Positions 24,771-33,409 of a stretch of DNA of 64,000 nt are shown here, in pieces (positions within the stretch are counted from its first letter, which is position 1; each line of letters opens with the position of its first letter). A model generated the notes under the pieces. It did no database searches. It was not told where the DNA came from and was given only the letters and a program-made list of their open reading frames with translations. The DNA comes from Elusimicrobiota bacterium (GTDB taxonomy: Bacteria; Elusimicrobiota; Elusimicrobia; UBA1565; UBA9628). Made by a program: the position numbers and the translations under genes. The stretch lies in assembly GCA_016209035.1 (NCBI GenBank), contig JACQWX010000074.1, positions 1-64,000 of the forward strand, written 5' to 3'.

Positions 24771-25319
24771 CTACTTCCGCTCGGCCACCTTCCGGGCCGG
24801 GACCCCGACGTTGATGGAATAGGGCTCCGTATCCTTCGTCACCACGGCGCCCGCCCCGATGACCGAGCCCTTCGCGATCGTCACCCCGCCGCAGACGACC
24901 GTGTTGGCGCCGATCCAGCTGTCTTCCTGGATGACGATCTTCTCCTCCTTCGACGCCCGTTCGATCATGGGCAGGCCCCGGGACATGTCGTGGTCGCCCG
25001 CCACGATGGAGCAGTTCGGCGAGATGAGGACATGGTCGCCGATCTCGATGCCGCCCCTCCCGTAGATGTAGGAGTTCGAGTTGATGAGGGCGCCCTTGCC
25101 CAGGGAGATGTTCTTCATGAAGACGAACCGGACCCCCGAGTAGATGTACGGGACGGAGTCGATGCGTTTGAACAGAGGCTTGTACGCGAGGTAGCGGATG
25201 ATGAACCCGCAGATGCCGGGCAGGCTCCTGACCAGGAAGCCGACATCCTCCTCCAGCTCCGCCCGCGCGGCTTGGCGGAGGGAATAGTTCTTCAGGATGG
25301 TGCCCAGGAATGACGCCAT
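24771..25319 (-). CDS. Hexapeptide-repeat O-acetyltransferase
   Basis: 182 residues. Helical N-terminus, then left-handed beta-helix repeats: ISLGKGALINSNSYIYGRGG, IEIGDHVLISPNCSIVAGDHD, and the end segment WIGANTVVCGGVTIAKGSVIGAGAVVTKD. That end segment is the classic C-terminal signature of the maltose/galactoside/NodL acetyltransferase group, with the catalytic His in the GDHD turn. Likely O-acetylates a sugar in the glycan. It lies 1 bp after one methyltransferase gene and 13 bp before another. Confidence 0.86.
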   Translation of the reverse strand: MASFLGTILKNYSLRQAARAELEEDVGFLVRSLPGICGFIIRYLAYKPLFKRIDSVPYIYSGVRFVFMKNISLGKGALINSNSYIYGRGGIEIGDHVLISPNCSIVAGDHDMSRGLPMIERASKEEKIVIQEDSWIGANTVVCGGVTIAKGSVIGAGAVVTKDTEPYSINVGVPARKVAERK

Positions 25320-25320
25320 G

Positions 25321-26112
25321 TCAGCTCCTCCCGGGGCTGGTCGCCCCGGTCTTCTCCAACGCCAGGATCAGGATGTGGCCTCGGAACAACCTGCACAGCA
25401 GGAGGTCCTCGGCCACGAAGAACAGGTGCATCAGGGGGAACGCCCTTCGGTAGGCGCGGAACAGGGGCGACTTCTTGACGCCGATGAGGTCGGAGTGCTC
25501 TTTCAGCTTGTTCTTCCTGAAGTAGACCCACTTTACCATGTCCATGAAAAGCTCGGACGCGAGGAACATGGAGTAGGTCTTGTCCGCCACCCGCAGGCCG
25601 GGGATCCTCCCGAGCATCCCGCTCATGGCCGCCCACGAATAGCCCATGCGGTAGTGGTATTCGCCGCTCCCGGGCGTCTCGTGCCCGAGATTCCGCAGGG
25701 AGGTCGTCGCCCGCAGCCCTTCGAGGGAGGGGACCGTGAGGTAGAGCCGGCCGCCCGGCTTGAGGACGCGGCACGACTCGCGCAGGGCTTCCTCGTCGAG
25801 CCCTTCCGGCAGGTGTTCCAGTACCTCGGAGCAGATGATGGCGTCGATGCTGTCAGGCTTGAAGGGCAGTCGCGAGGCGCTTCCCCTCACCATGTTGGCG
25901 AGGCCGCGGCTCTTGTTGAGGGCCAGGGATTCCGGGTCGGCTTCGAGTCCCACGCAGGTGAAGCCTTCCCCGAGCGTCTCGGACAGATACCCCAGTCCGC
26001 AGCCCACGTCGAGCAGGATCCCGCCGCGGCGGCCGGACATGAGCCTCCTCAGGTGGAACTCGCGCAGGCGCGAGTGGACGGAATACCTCAGCGGGTGGTC
26101 GGTTGAGATCAT
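25321..26112 (-). CDS. SAM-dependent methyltransferase, class I
   Basis: 263 residues from the ATG at 26112, chosen because it forms an ATGA overlap with the radical SAM gene upstream; the tracked ORF runs far into that gene. SAM motif I is ILLDVGCGLGYLSETLG near 32, followed by CVGLEADPESLALNK, IICSEVLEHLPEGL near 90 and CRVLKPGGRLYLTVPS. The C-terminal ~120 residues (YRMGYSWAAMSGMLGRIPG) are amphipathic and may sit at the membrane. Part of the 34804-23954 operon. Confidence 0.84.
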   Translation of the reverse strand: MISTDHPLRYSVHSRLREFHLRRLMSGRRGGILLDVGCGLGYLSETLGEGFTCVGLEADPESLALNKSRGLANMVRGSASRLPFKPDSIDAIICSEVLEHLPEGLDEEALRESCRVLKPGGRLYLTVPSLEGLRATTSLRNLGHETPGSGEYHYRMGYSWAAMSGMLGRIPGLRVADKTYSMFLASELFMDMVKWVYFRKNKLKEHSDLIGVKKSPLFRAYRRAFPLMHLFFVAEDLLLCRLFRGHILILALEKTGATSPGRS

Positions 26113-27236
26113 AGCTTGCAGCAGCGCGAGCATGCCGGGAAAAGCCCTCGCTTCAGGCCCCACCTGAACTCCCTCATCCTGTCGCCGTTCCACAGGGACA
26201 GAATGTCCCCGTGGCGCAGGTCTCCCAGTTCCAGATGGATTTTGGAGCACGGGTAGAGCTTCCCAGCGGCATCGATGAGGATGCCGCGCCAGGGATAGAG
26301 GCACTTGCGGCACGTCGCGAACTCATCCGCGGAATACCAGTTGCGGATCTCGTCGTGAGTGAGGGTCGGCGCCCATTGGATGGGGATCTGCGAGCCCCGC
26401 TCCCGGATCGTCCCCATGAAGGAGATGAGCCTCTCCGCGACGCCCCCGAGGTCGGCCGCATCCTCGATCTCGACGGCCGGGCCGGCGGCGCCGAAGAGGG
26501 CGGACATCCTGCGGTCCTGGGCCTGGAACTCGGCCGGCCGCAGAAAATTGTAATGCTGGAACCTGACGCCGTCGAGGGCGAACCGCTCCGCAAGCTGCAA
26601 GGCATGCCCGATGTCATCCAGCGAGCAGGGGGTGATCGTGTAGTTCAAGACGACCTTCGTGCCCCCGCGATGCCCGGCGAAATATTCCAGGTTCTGCAGC
26701 AGCATCCGATAGCTGGCGGGCGCCCCGGCCACGGCGGGGTGGGACCGCTCGTCCCCCAGCAGGGTGAAGTCGATGTAGTCCAGGCCGCACGCCACCAGTT
26801 GGTCCGCGATGTCCGGCCCGGCCAGAGTGCCGTTCGTGAAGATCTGCACGGGCAGGCCCTTGCCCTTCGCGTACCGGACCATGGCGACCAGGTCGGGATG
26901 CAGGAAGGGCTCCCCGCCGGACAGGATGACGCAGGGGCGGCTCTTGGCGGCTCCGTCGATCGCCTTCTGGAACAGATCGAGCGGCAGCGTCCTCCTTTGG
27001 GCGAGTTCCGTGTGGAAATAGCACATCGAGCAGCGGAGGTTGCACTTGTCCGTGATCGCGAAGGTCAGATTCCTGACGGCGGTGGAACGGTTCCTGATGT
27101 AGTCGATCGGGAACAGGACGGCATCCTCGGCGATGGCCGAGAGAGGGTACATCTTGTTGAAGAAATAGATGCGCCTGAACACGTTCGCCCATACCCTCAA
27201 GGTCTCGACCACTCCGCCGCGCCCAGGTCCCGTCAT
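26109..27236 (-). CDS. Radical SAM/SPASM domain protein
   Basis: 375 residues from the ATG at 27236, which overlaps the preceding stop as ATGA. The radical SAM cluster is CNLRCSMC near residue 65, followed by CVILSGGEPFLHPDL near 100. The C-terminus carries extra cysteines (CRKCLYPWRGILIDAAGKLYPCSK, then CSRCCKL), the SPASM arrangement for auxiliary iron-sulfur clusters. Members of this class modify peptides or sugars. It lies between a B12 radical SAM gene and a methyltransferase. Substrate unknown. Confidence 0.86.
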   Translation of the reverse strand: MTGPGRGGVVETLRVWANVFRRIYFFNKMYPLSAIAEDAVLFPIDYIRNRSTAVRNLTFAITDKCNLRCSMCYFHTELAQRRTLPLDLFQKAIDGAAKSRPCVILSGGEPFLHPDLVAMVRYAKGKGLPVQIFTNGTLAGPDIADQLVACGLDYIDFTLLGDERSHPAVAGAPASYRMLLQNLEYFAGHRGGTKVVLNYTITPCSLDDIGHALQLAERFALDGVRFQHYNFLRPAEFQAQDRRMSALFGAAGPAVEIEDAADLGGVAERLISFMGTIRERGSQIPIQWAPTLTHDEIRNWYSADEFATCRKCLYPWRGILIDAAGKLYPCSKIHLELGDLRHGDILSLWNGDRMREFRWGLKRGLFPACSRCCKL

Positions 27237-28759
27237 CCCAGCGCCTTGAGCCGCGGCATCAGCTTGGTAATCCATCTCCATGCCTCGTACTCGACCGGGC
27301 ATTGATGGAGGTCGTGCCTCAGCCGGAAGAGCGCGATCGGCTTGTAGATCCGAGAGAACAGCCGGAGCATGCGGAAAAGCAGGCTCTTGTTGCCCGCTGA
27401 CTCCTTGATGATCTTGTCATCGATGACGAAGGACGAGACCTGCATTAGCTTGATGAGGTTGTTGTGTCTGCGGGTATACCAGGGGTACGCGATCTTCCTC
27501 TCGGCATCGGAGGAATCCATCTCGATCCATTCGTCCATGGTCCGCGGCGGCTGGTAGGAGTATTCGGCCTCGGCCACGGCGAGGGTCCGGGTGCCGGGGA
27601 TGGGCTTCCAGTCGCCTCCGAACCCGAAATAGGCGTTCGGGTTGTCCCGGAGCAGCTGCAGCGCCACGTCTTTCGTCTCGAGCAGGTCCTCATAGGTCTC
27701 GCCCGGGGTACCGTAGATGAAGTTGTAGTGGGCTGTGATGGGGAAGCGCGCGAGCTTGCGGTTCGCCCTTAGGATCTGGTTGCGCGTCACGCCCTTCTGC
27801 AGGTTCTTCAGGACGTTGTCGCTTCCGGACTCCACACCGACCATGATCATGCTGCCGCCGGCTCGCGTCATCAGCTCCAGGAAGGCGTCATCCATCCGGT
27901 CGATCTCGTTGATGCGCGCGCCGCGGAACTCCAGCGTGGCCCGTATCCCGCGCCGGAGGATCCCCTCGAAGAGCCGGCGCATCCTAGCGAGGTCCGGGAA
28001 GCTGGTGTCGTCGATGAAGACGATGCGGTCCGTGGAGTAGTTCTTGAGGATGTGCTCGATGTGGTCCAGGACCTCGTCCTCGTCGAGCGGGCGCCACTTG
28101 GGACCGTTGATCTCCGCGTAGATCGTGGGGTGGACGCAGAAGGAGCACCGGTAGGGACACCCGATGCTGCTGAAGATCGGGAACGACCTGCTCTTGCTGA
28201 AGGAGCGGGCATACTTGCTCGACATCACGTCGAGCAGGCCGTAGGGGATGTCCCGGAAGCCGATGACCTCGAACAGGCCCGACCTGGGGTTGTGGACGGC
28301 CTGACCGTCCCTTTTGTAGGAAAGGCCCTTGACGCCGGTGTAGTCTTGCGCGCCCGCCTGCAGCCGCTCGATGAGCTCGGCCAGGGCGCAGGAGCCGTAT
28401 CCGCGCACGAGGAAATCGATGTAGGGCTCCTGGATCGTGTCAGGCAGGACGGTGGGATGCGGCCCTCCCCAGACGACCCTGGTGGAGGGGGACTTCTCCC
28501 TGATGAAGAGGGAGATCTCCCGGGCATGCTTGAGGGGGTTGCCCGTCATGACGGACACCCCGGCCAGCCTCACCCCCTCCCGCAGGCAGTCATCCACCTC
28601 GGATCTCCAGCGCTCCCCCTCGAGCCTCAGGTCCAGTATCCGGACGCGGTAGCCCCGCTTGACGCTCTCCGCGGCCGCGTAGAGCACGCTGAGCGGCAGG
28701 TCGACGACCATGCTGTCCATGCTCCCCAGCTGCGGGTAGATGAGCAGGGCGTCGATCAT
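27233..28759 (-). CDS. B12-binding radical SAM protein
   Basis: 508 residues from the ATG at 28759 (ATGA overlap with AsnB). N-terminal cobalamin domain (ALLIYPQLG, RVVWGGPHPTVLPDT near 95), radical SAM cluster CPYRCSFC near 205, then VFIDDTSFPDLARMR and HYNFIYGTPGETYEDLLE. The C-terminal third includes YPWYTRRHNNLIKLMQ, common in this class. It is the sole B12 radical SAM in the 34.8-24.0 kb operon, between AsnB and the SPASM protein. Carbon methylation or a radical rearrangement of a sugar or lipid is likely. Confidence 0.87.
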   Translation of the reverse strand: MIDALLIYPQLGSMDSMVVDLPLSVLYAAAESVKRGYRVRILDLRLEGERWRSEVDDCLREGVRLAGVSVMTGNPLKHAREISLFIREKSPSTRVVWGGPHPTVLPDTIQEPYIDFLVRGYGSCALAELIERLQAGAQDYTGVKGLSYKRDGQAVHNPRSGLFEVIGFRDIPYGLLDVMSSKYARSFSKSRSFPIFSSIGCPYRCSFCVHPTIYAEINGPKWRPLDEDEVLDHIEHILKNYSTDRIVFIDDTSFPDLARMRRLFEGILRRGIRATLEFRGARINEIDRMDDAFLELMTRAGGSMIMVGVESGSDNVLKNLQKGVTRNQILRANRKLARFPITAHYNFIYGTPGETYEDLLETKDVALQLLRDNPNAYFGFGGDWKPIPGTRTLAVAEAEYSYQPPRTMDEWIEMDSSDAERKIAYPWYTRRHNNLIKLMQVSSFVIDDKIIKESAGNKSLLFRMLRLFSRIYKPIALFRLRHDLHQCPVEYEAWRWITKLMPRLKALG

Positions 28760-30750
28760 GCCGCGCCCCCTGCCGCCCACCCCTTTCCTGATGGCGCAGG
28801 GGACGCTCGGCCTCCGGCCTCGACCGCGCCTCCGGCGGGGGCTTCCCGGTCGACGAACGTCTGGAACCAGAGCTCCAGCATCGCCAGCGCCGTCAGCTGG
28901 CGGTTCAGGAGCATGCTCTCCTCGCTGGCGAATGCCTGGAGCAGGCTCTCAACGCGGGGCCACAGGAACAGTCCGCGCCGCTCGACGCTCTCCTTGCTCA
29001 ACAGGGAAGAGGCCCAGTCGAAGAAGGGCCGTCGGTAGCGCGGCGGCACGGGCATGTAGAACGCCTGCTTGCCCTTCTCCCGGAACTGCGGGGGGAACAT
29101 CCTCTCGATCACTCGGCGCAGGATTTCCTTGTTCCTGCCCTTGGCGACCTTGCCTTCGCGAGGCAGGTTGAGGGCCATCTCCACGACCCGGTAGTCGAGG
29201 AAGGGGCTGCGCGTCTCCACTGCGTGGGCCATGTTCAGCTTGTCCAGCCTGAAGACCACGCTGTAGGGGATCCAATACTTCAAGTCCAGGAGGCCCAGCC
29301 TGGAGAGGTACGGGAAATCCGAGAAGGAGGCCATGTCGCGATCGATGGCCTGGGCCAGCGGGTCGGCCGAGGCCTGGGACCGCCAGGACGGCGCGTACAA
29401 GGCGTCCCTCTCGGGCTGGGAGAAGGTTGAGGTGAGGCCCTCGTAGAAAGAGCCGAATCCGCCGCATCGGCCCAGCGCCAGGGACAGCTTTCCTTTCTCC
29501 CGTTCCCCGAGTTCGGCGGGGTAGTCGAAGAAGCGGTTGAGGACCGCTGTCGGCACGCAGTCCAACAGCCGGGACAGCGCCCTGCCGGAGCCGGGGAGCC
29601 TGAGCCACGGTTTCCACCGGTCCCAGCCGCACATCACCCGCTGGTGGAAGTACCCGCCCAGGACTTCATCGGCGCCGTCTCCGGTCAGCGCCACCGTGAG
29701 TTTCTCCTTCGTCTTCTTCGCAAGGAGGAACGCCGGCATGCTGATGAGGTCGCCGAACGGCTCGTCCAAGTGGTAGGTGATGGCGGGGAGCAGGCCGAAG
29801 TCCTCCGGCGCTACCGAAACCGGGTTGAACTCGATGTCCAGATGCTTGGCGACGGCCTGGGCCCTGCGCCGCTCGTTATGCTCGTAATCGACGCTCAGGG
29901 TGAACGAGACGAGCCGCCCTTGGGTTAGGGAGCGCATCATGCCGGCGACGGCCGAGGAATCGATCCCGCCGCTCAGGTAGAGGCCCAGGGGGACATCGCT
30001 CTGCAGCCGGAGCTTCACTGCATCCTTCAGGAGCGATTCGAAGGCATCGACGGAAGAGTCATCGAAACCGGCGGAGGGGCGGTGTCTGGGCTTCCAATAG
30101 GTCCGGACCGAGCAGCGGCCCTCCGCACAGGTCAGCATGGTCGCGGGCTCGAGCTTCCTCACCGATTTGAGGATCGTCATGGGAGCCGGAACGTAGCGCA
30201 GGCAGAGGTATCGGTCCACGGCCAAGGGGTCGATGTCCCTGCCGATCCAGGGGAAGATCAGCAAGGATTTCATTTCGGACGCGAGGATCAGCTGGTCGCC
30301 GGACACGGCGTAGTAGAGCGGCTTCTTCCCGAACCGGTCCACGGCGGCCAGGACCCTGCCGCGGCGTTCGTCGGAGAGCACGAACGCGAACATCCCGTTG
30401 ACCTGCTCCAGGAATGCATCCCCATGTTCCTCGTAGAGATGGAGCAGGACCTCGCAGTCGGAATCCGACCGGAAAACGTGGCCTTTGGCCTTGAGCTCGG
30501 CGGTCTTCTCCTTGTAGTTGTAGATCTCGCCGTTGCAGACGAGATGGATGCTCCCGTTCTCGTTGGACATCGGCTGACCCGCGGCCTCGGAGAGGTCCAG
30601 AATGGCGAGCCTGCGGTGCCCCAGGCTCACCCTGGCGCTCGGGCGCAGGCCGCCGCTGTCCGGGCCGCGGTGGCGCAGCAGCTCGGTCATCTCGCCGAGA
30701 CGGGCGTGATCGGCCTGGTGATCGCTAACGATCGCAGTGATTCCGCACAC
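28756..30750 (-). CDS. Asparagine synthase-type glutamine amidotransferase (AsnB-like)
   Basis: 664 residues. The N-terminal Ntn glutaminase begins MCGITAIV, so the catalytic Cys2 is intact. RHRGPDSGG, LGHRRLAILD and CNGEIYNY follow. The synthetase domain contains the PPi loop LSGGIDSSAVAGMM near 255 and ALTGDGADEVLGGY near 355. In glycan loci such proteins often amidate uronic acids or other carboxylates on sugars rather than making asparagine. That fits the Wbp-type uronate pathway encoded nearby. It overlaps the B12 radical SAM gene downstream and follows the toroid protein by 6 bp. Confidence 0.88.
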   Translation of the reverse strand: MCGITAIVSDHQADHARLGEMTELLRHRGPDSGGLRPSARVSLGHRRLAILDLSEAAGQPMSNENGSIHLVCNGEIYNYKEKTAELKAKGHVFRSDSDCEVLLHLYEEHGDAFLEQVNGMFAFVLSDERRGRVLAAVDRFGKKPLYYAVSGDQLILASEMKSLLIFPWIGRDIDPLAVDRYLCLRYVPAPMTILKSVRKLEPATMLTCAEGRCSVRTYWKPRHRPSAGFDDSSVDAFESLLKDAVKLRLQSDVPLGLYLSGGIDSSAVAGMMRSLTQGRLVSFTLSVDYEHNERRRAQAVAKHLDIEFNPVSVAPEDFGLLPAITYHLDEPFGDLISMPAFLLAKKTKEKLTVALTGDGADEVLGGYFHQRVMCGWDRWKPWLRLPGSGRALSRLLDCVPTAVLNRFFDYPAELGEREKGKLSLALGRCGGFGSFYEGLTSTFSQPERDALYAPSWRSQASADPLAQAIDRDMASFSDFPYLSRLGLLDLKYWIPYSVVFRLDKLNMAHAVETRSPFLDYRVVEMALNLPREGKVAKGRNKEILRRVIERMFPPQFREKGKQAFYMPVPPRYRRPFFDWASSLLSKESVERRGLFLWPRVESLLQAFASEESMLLNRQLTALAMLELWFQTFVDREAPAGGAVEAGGRASPAPSGKGWAAGGAA

Positions 30751-30756
30751 GGTGGT

Positions 30757-32421
30757 TCAGGGACGGATACCGGCCAGCTTCCAAGAGGGGCCGGGCACGT
30801 AGGTCTTGGTGATGGTCAGCTCCGTCAGCGTCTTCGAAAGCCCAGGCAGATGGACGGCGACCGGCGTCAGGGTCATCACGCCATCCTCATTGGCGGTGAG
30901 GAAAGAGATCCTGTCGCTGCGAACAGGCCGGTCGAAGCGGAGCGTGTCCGCGAGGATCACCCTGTCATCCTCGCGGCGGACGCTCCGCGCCAACGCCCAT
31001 CGGGATGAGGATTTGAGGTTGGCGGAGGATTGGTTGATGGCGGTCCCCTTCCGTTTGCGGACGACGTCGATGCACCGCCTCGCGAGCCTGGACCCCGCCG
31101 CTGTGGAGCACGCCACGCGCAGCGCGATTCGCGCCCAGAAGGGGGGCATGAATTTCCTGACCGGGGAGAGGGGGGCCAGGACGGCGTATTCACGGCCCAG
31201 ATCGTCCGCCTGGATGGCCCTGTCGTAGGTGAGGTTCGTCGCGTACCCGTCCTCGGTCTCCACGGCATAGCCGTGGTCGGAGAGGACCCGTCCCTCCTCT
31301 CCGAAGAACCTCGTCAGCCCTCCGGCGCACGCCGCCACGACGAGCGGCCTGCCTTGGACGGCGAACCGCGCGAGGTTCGCCAACGCATAGACGCGCGAGT
31401 CCGCGTCCGTCCGCGCCAGCGGGAGGGCTTCGTCCGGCGCCTCCGCGGGGAGGGGGAAGCGGCCGGAGTATTCGTGGGCGAGCAGCGGCTGGAAGGCCCA
31501 GCGAGGAAGGCGCAGGTCATCCGCGAGAGTGGAGCGAAGGCCTTTGAACCCGACCGGCCCCGCATCGAGCATCCTGCGCAGGCGCCGGGCCCGGCCGCTG
31601 AAGCGCGACATGAGGATGACGGCGATCCTGGAGACGTACGGATTGTGGCAGACCCCGTACTCCTCCCCGACCGTCGTGTCCGGGTGGACCCATTCGGTCG
31701 CGAAGTCGAAGGCGCGCGCGAACGGGTCGCTCAGCGAGTGGTCGTCCATGACCTCCATGGCCATCGCGGCGAACTCGACCGTGAGGAACGTGTAGCCGAC
31801 GTCCATATGGCCGACTTCAGGGAACCAGCCCTCGGAGGTCTGGGTGCGCACGATGGAGGCGAGCTTTTCCTTGGCCGCGTTCGTGTAGCGGGGCTCTTTG
31901 AGCGTGTGCCCGGCCCAGGCCAGAGCGCAGGCCCCGACGGCTTGGTGGTTCGTCTTGAAAAGATCGTCACGGCGCATGAGCCAGCCGGCGGTTCGGGCCA
32001 GGCTCGCCTCGGCACGCGCCAGGAGTTCCCGGGGCAGATGCTCGCGCATGACATCCAGGGTGCGGGCGACGGCGTGGGCGGAGAAGGCCGCCGCGGCGTA
32101 GGCGCGCTCGCCTTTGTACCATTCGTCGTGAGACCCGTCCGTGTATTGACCGCGCATCCAGAAGGTCAGGAGCGCCCCGACGGCGCGCTGGAGCCGGACA
32201 TCGCCCTGGAATGGCGAGCCGGGGAAGCGGCGGGCGAACAGCAAGGCCAGCGGCAGCATGGCTTCCTGCCGCCTGGTATCGGCAACGTCCGAGGTCTTGT
32301 CCCGCCAGTAGGCCAGGTGGGCGCAGCCGTAGGTTGGGGAAAGGATGTCGCCGTCGATCTGGCTGAGCAGCCTCTCTACGGAGGACACGACGAACGACAC
32401 TTGGTCCTCGATGTCCGTCAT
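30757..32421 (-). CDS. Unrecognised protein, probable alpha/alpha-barrel (heparinase-like fold)
   Basis: 554 residues with no clear hydrophobic helix or signal peptide. The first ~300 residues are helical with spaced aromatic/His motifs (AHLAYWRDKTSD, YTDGSHDEWYKGERAYAAAAF, FKTNHQAVGACALAWAGH, GWFPEVGHMDVGYTFLTVEF). This is the look of an (alpha/alpha)6 toroid such as heparinase II/III or glucuronyl epimerase relatives. The C-terminal ~230 residues are beta-rich. No catalytic family could be named. Located between a GtrB-like GT2 and AsnB in one operon, so a role in modifying a uronic-acid-containing glycan is a reasonable guess. Confidence 0.55.
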   Translation of the reverse strand: MTDIEDQVSFVVSSVERLLSQIDGDILSPTYGCAHLAYWRDKTSDVADTRRQEAMLPLALLFARRFPGSPFQGDVRLQRAVGALLTFWMRGQYTDGSHDEWYKGERAYAAAAFSAHAVARTLDVMREHLPRELLARAEASLARTAGWLMRRDDLFKTNHQAVGACALAWAGHTLKEPRYTNAAKEKLASIVRTQTSEGWFPEVGHMDVGYTFLTVEFAAMAMEVMDDHSLSDPFARAFDFATEWVHPDTTVGEEYGVCHNPYVSRIAVILMSRFSGRARRLRRMLDAGPVGFKGLRSTLADDLRLPRWAFQPLLAHEYSGRFPLPAEAPDEALPLARTDADSRVYALANLARFAVQGRPLVVAACAGGLTRFFGEEGRVLSDHGYAVETEDGYATNLTYDRAIQADDLGREYAVLAPLSPVRKFMPPFWARIALRVACSTAAGSRLARRCIDVVRKRKGTAINQSSANLKSSSRWALARSVRREDDRVILADTLRFDRPVRSDRISFLTANEDGVMTLTPVAVHLPGLSKTLTELTITKTYVPGPSWKLAGIRP

Positions 32422-32439
32422 GGTGTTCGCCCGCGTGGC

Positions 32440-33405
32440 TCAACCATTCCCTTCCTTGTCCTTGCGGATGTAGGCCCCGTAGTTCTTCGGGAACATGATG
32501 TGGTAGGTCACCAGCTCTCCGATCAGGCCGAAGAAGATCATCGCGACCCCGATCGAGAACAGGACGGGCGACAGGATCCACAGGGGGTGCTCCGCCAAGC
32601 GCCAGGCCGGGTTGCCGTTGAAGAAGGAGAGGAAATGCATGCAGACAAAGAACGCCCCCATCGGCACGGCGACCGCGATCGCGCTCACCCCGTAGAACCC
32701 GAAGAAATACAGGGGTGAACCGAGGAACCGGGTGATGAAGAAGACGGTCAGCAGGTCCATGAACCCGTGGTAGATGCGCTTCACGCCGTATTTGGAGCGG
32801 CCGTACCGCCTGGGGGAATGCCACACCTCCACCTCTCCCACCTTGAACCCGTGCGCGGCGATGAACATGAGGATGAACCGATGCAGCTGCCCGTACAGGA
32901 AGAAGGACTGCATGCACTCGCGGTAGAAGGCCTTCAGTCCGCAGTTGAAATCATGGATCTCGATCCCGGACATCTGGCGGGCCATCAGGTTGAAGCCGCT
33001 CGAAAGGAGCGTCTTGATGAAGGGGTCTTGCCGGCGGACCTTCCATCCGCTCACCGCGTCGAGCCCGCGTTCCCCGAGCGCCTGGACCAGCTTCGGGATC
33101 TCCTCGGGCTGGTCCTGCAGGTCGGCGTCCATCATCACGATGATCTCGCCGGACGATTCGTTGAAGCCCGCCTGCAGGGCCACTGACTTGCCGCAGTTTG
33201 TGCGCAGGTGGATCGCTTTCACGATGCCGGGATGCTCGGCGCGCACCGATTCCAGCTCCTTTTCGGTCCCGTCTGTGCTGCCGTCATTGACGAGGATGAC
33301 CTCATGCGTGCCCAGCGGGGCGAGCGCGGACAGGAGACGGTCCGTCAGAGGACGGATCGAATCGGCTTCGTTGAAGGCGGGGATGACGACAGAGATGCGC
33401 ATCAT
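32440..33405 (-). CDS. GT2 glycosyltransferase, GtrB/DPM1-like with two transmembrane helices
   Basis: 321 residues from the ATG at 33405; the tracked upstream part is shadow. ISVVIPAFNEADSI at the start, VNDGSTDGTEKE near 43, and MMDADLQDQPEEIPKLVQAL near 93 (the DADLQ.P signature). NCGLKAFYRE mid-protein is also typical. Two hydrophobic helices near residues 215-240 and 270-300 match GtrB. The gene starts 4 bp after the membrane GT-C stop. The pair looks like a polyprenyl-phosphate sugar synthase and its periplasmic transferase. Confidence 0.88.
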   Translation of the reverse strand: MMRISVVIPAFNEADSIRPLTDRLLSALAPLGTHEVILVNDGSTDGTEKELESVRAEHPGIVKAIHLRTNCGKSVALQAGFNESSGEIIVMMDADLQDQPEEIPKLVQALGERGLDAVSGWKVRRQDPFIKTLLSSGFNLMARQMSGIEIHDFNCGLKAFYRECMQSFFLYGQLHRFILMFIAAHGFKVGEVEVWHSPRRYGRSKYGVKRIYHGFMDLLTVFFITRFLGSPLYFFGFYGVSAIAVAVPMGAFFVCMHFLSFFNGNPAWRLAEHPLWILSPVLFSIGVAMIFFGLIGELVTYHIMFPKNYGAYIRKDKEGNG

Positions 33406-33409
33406 GTTC

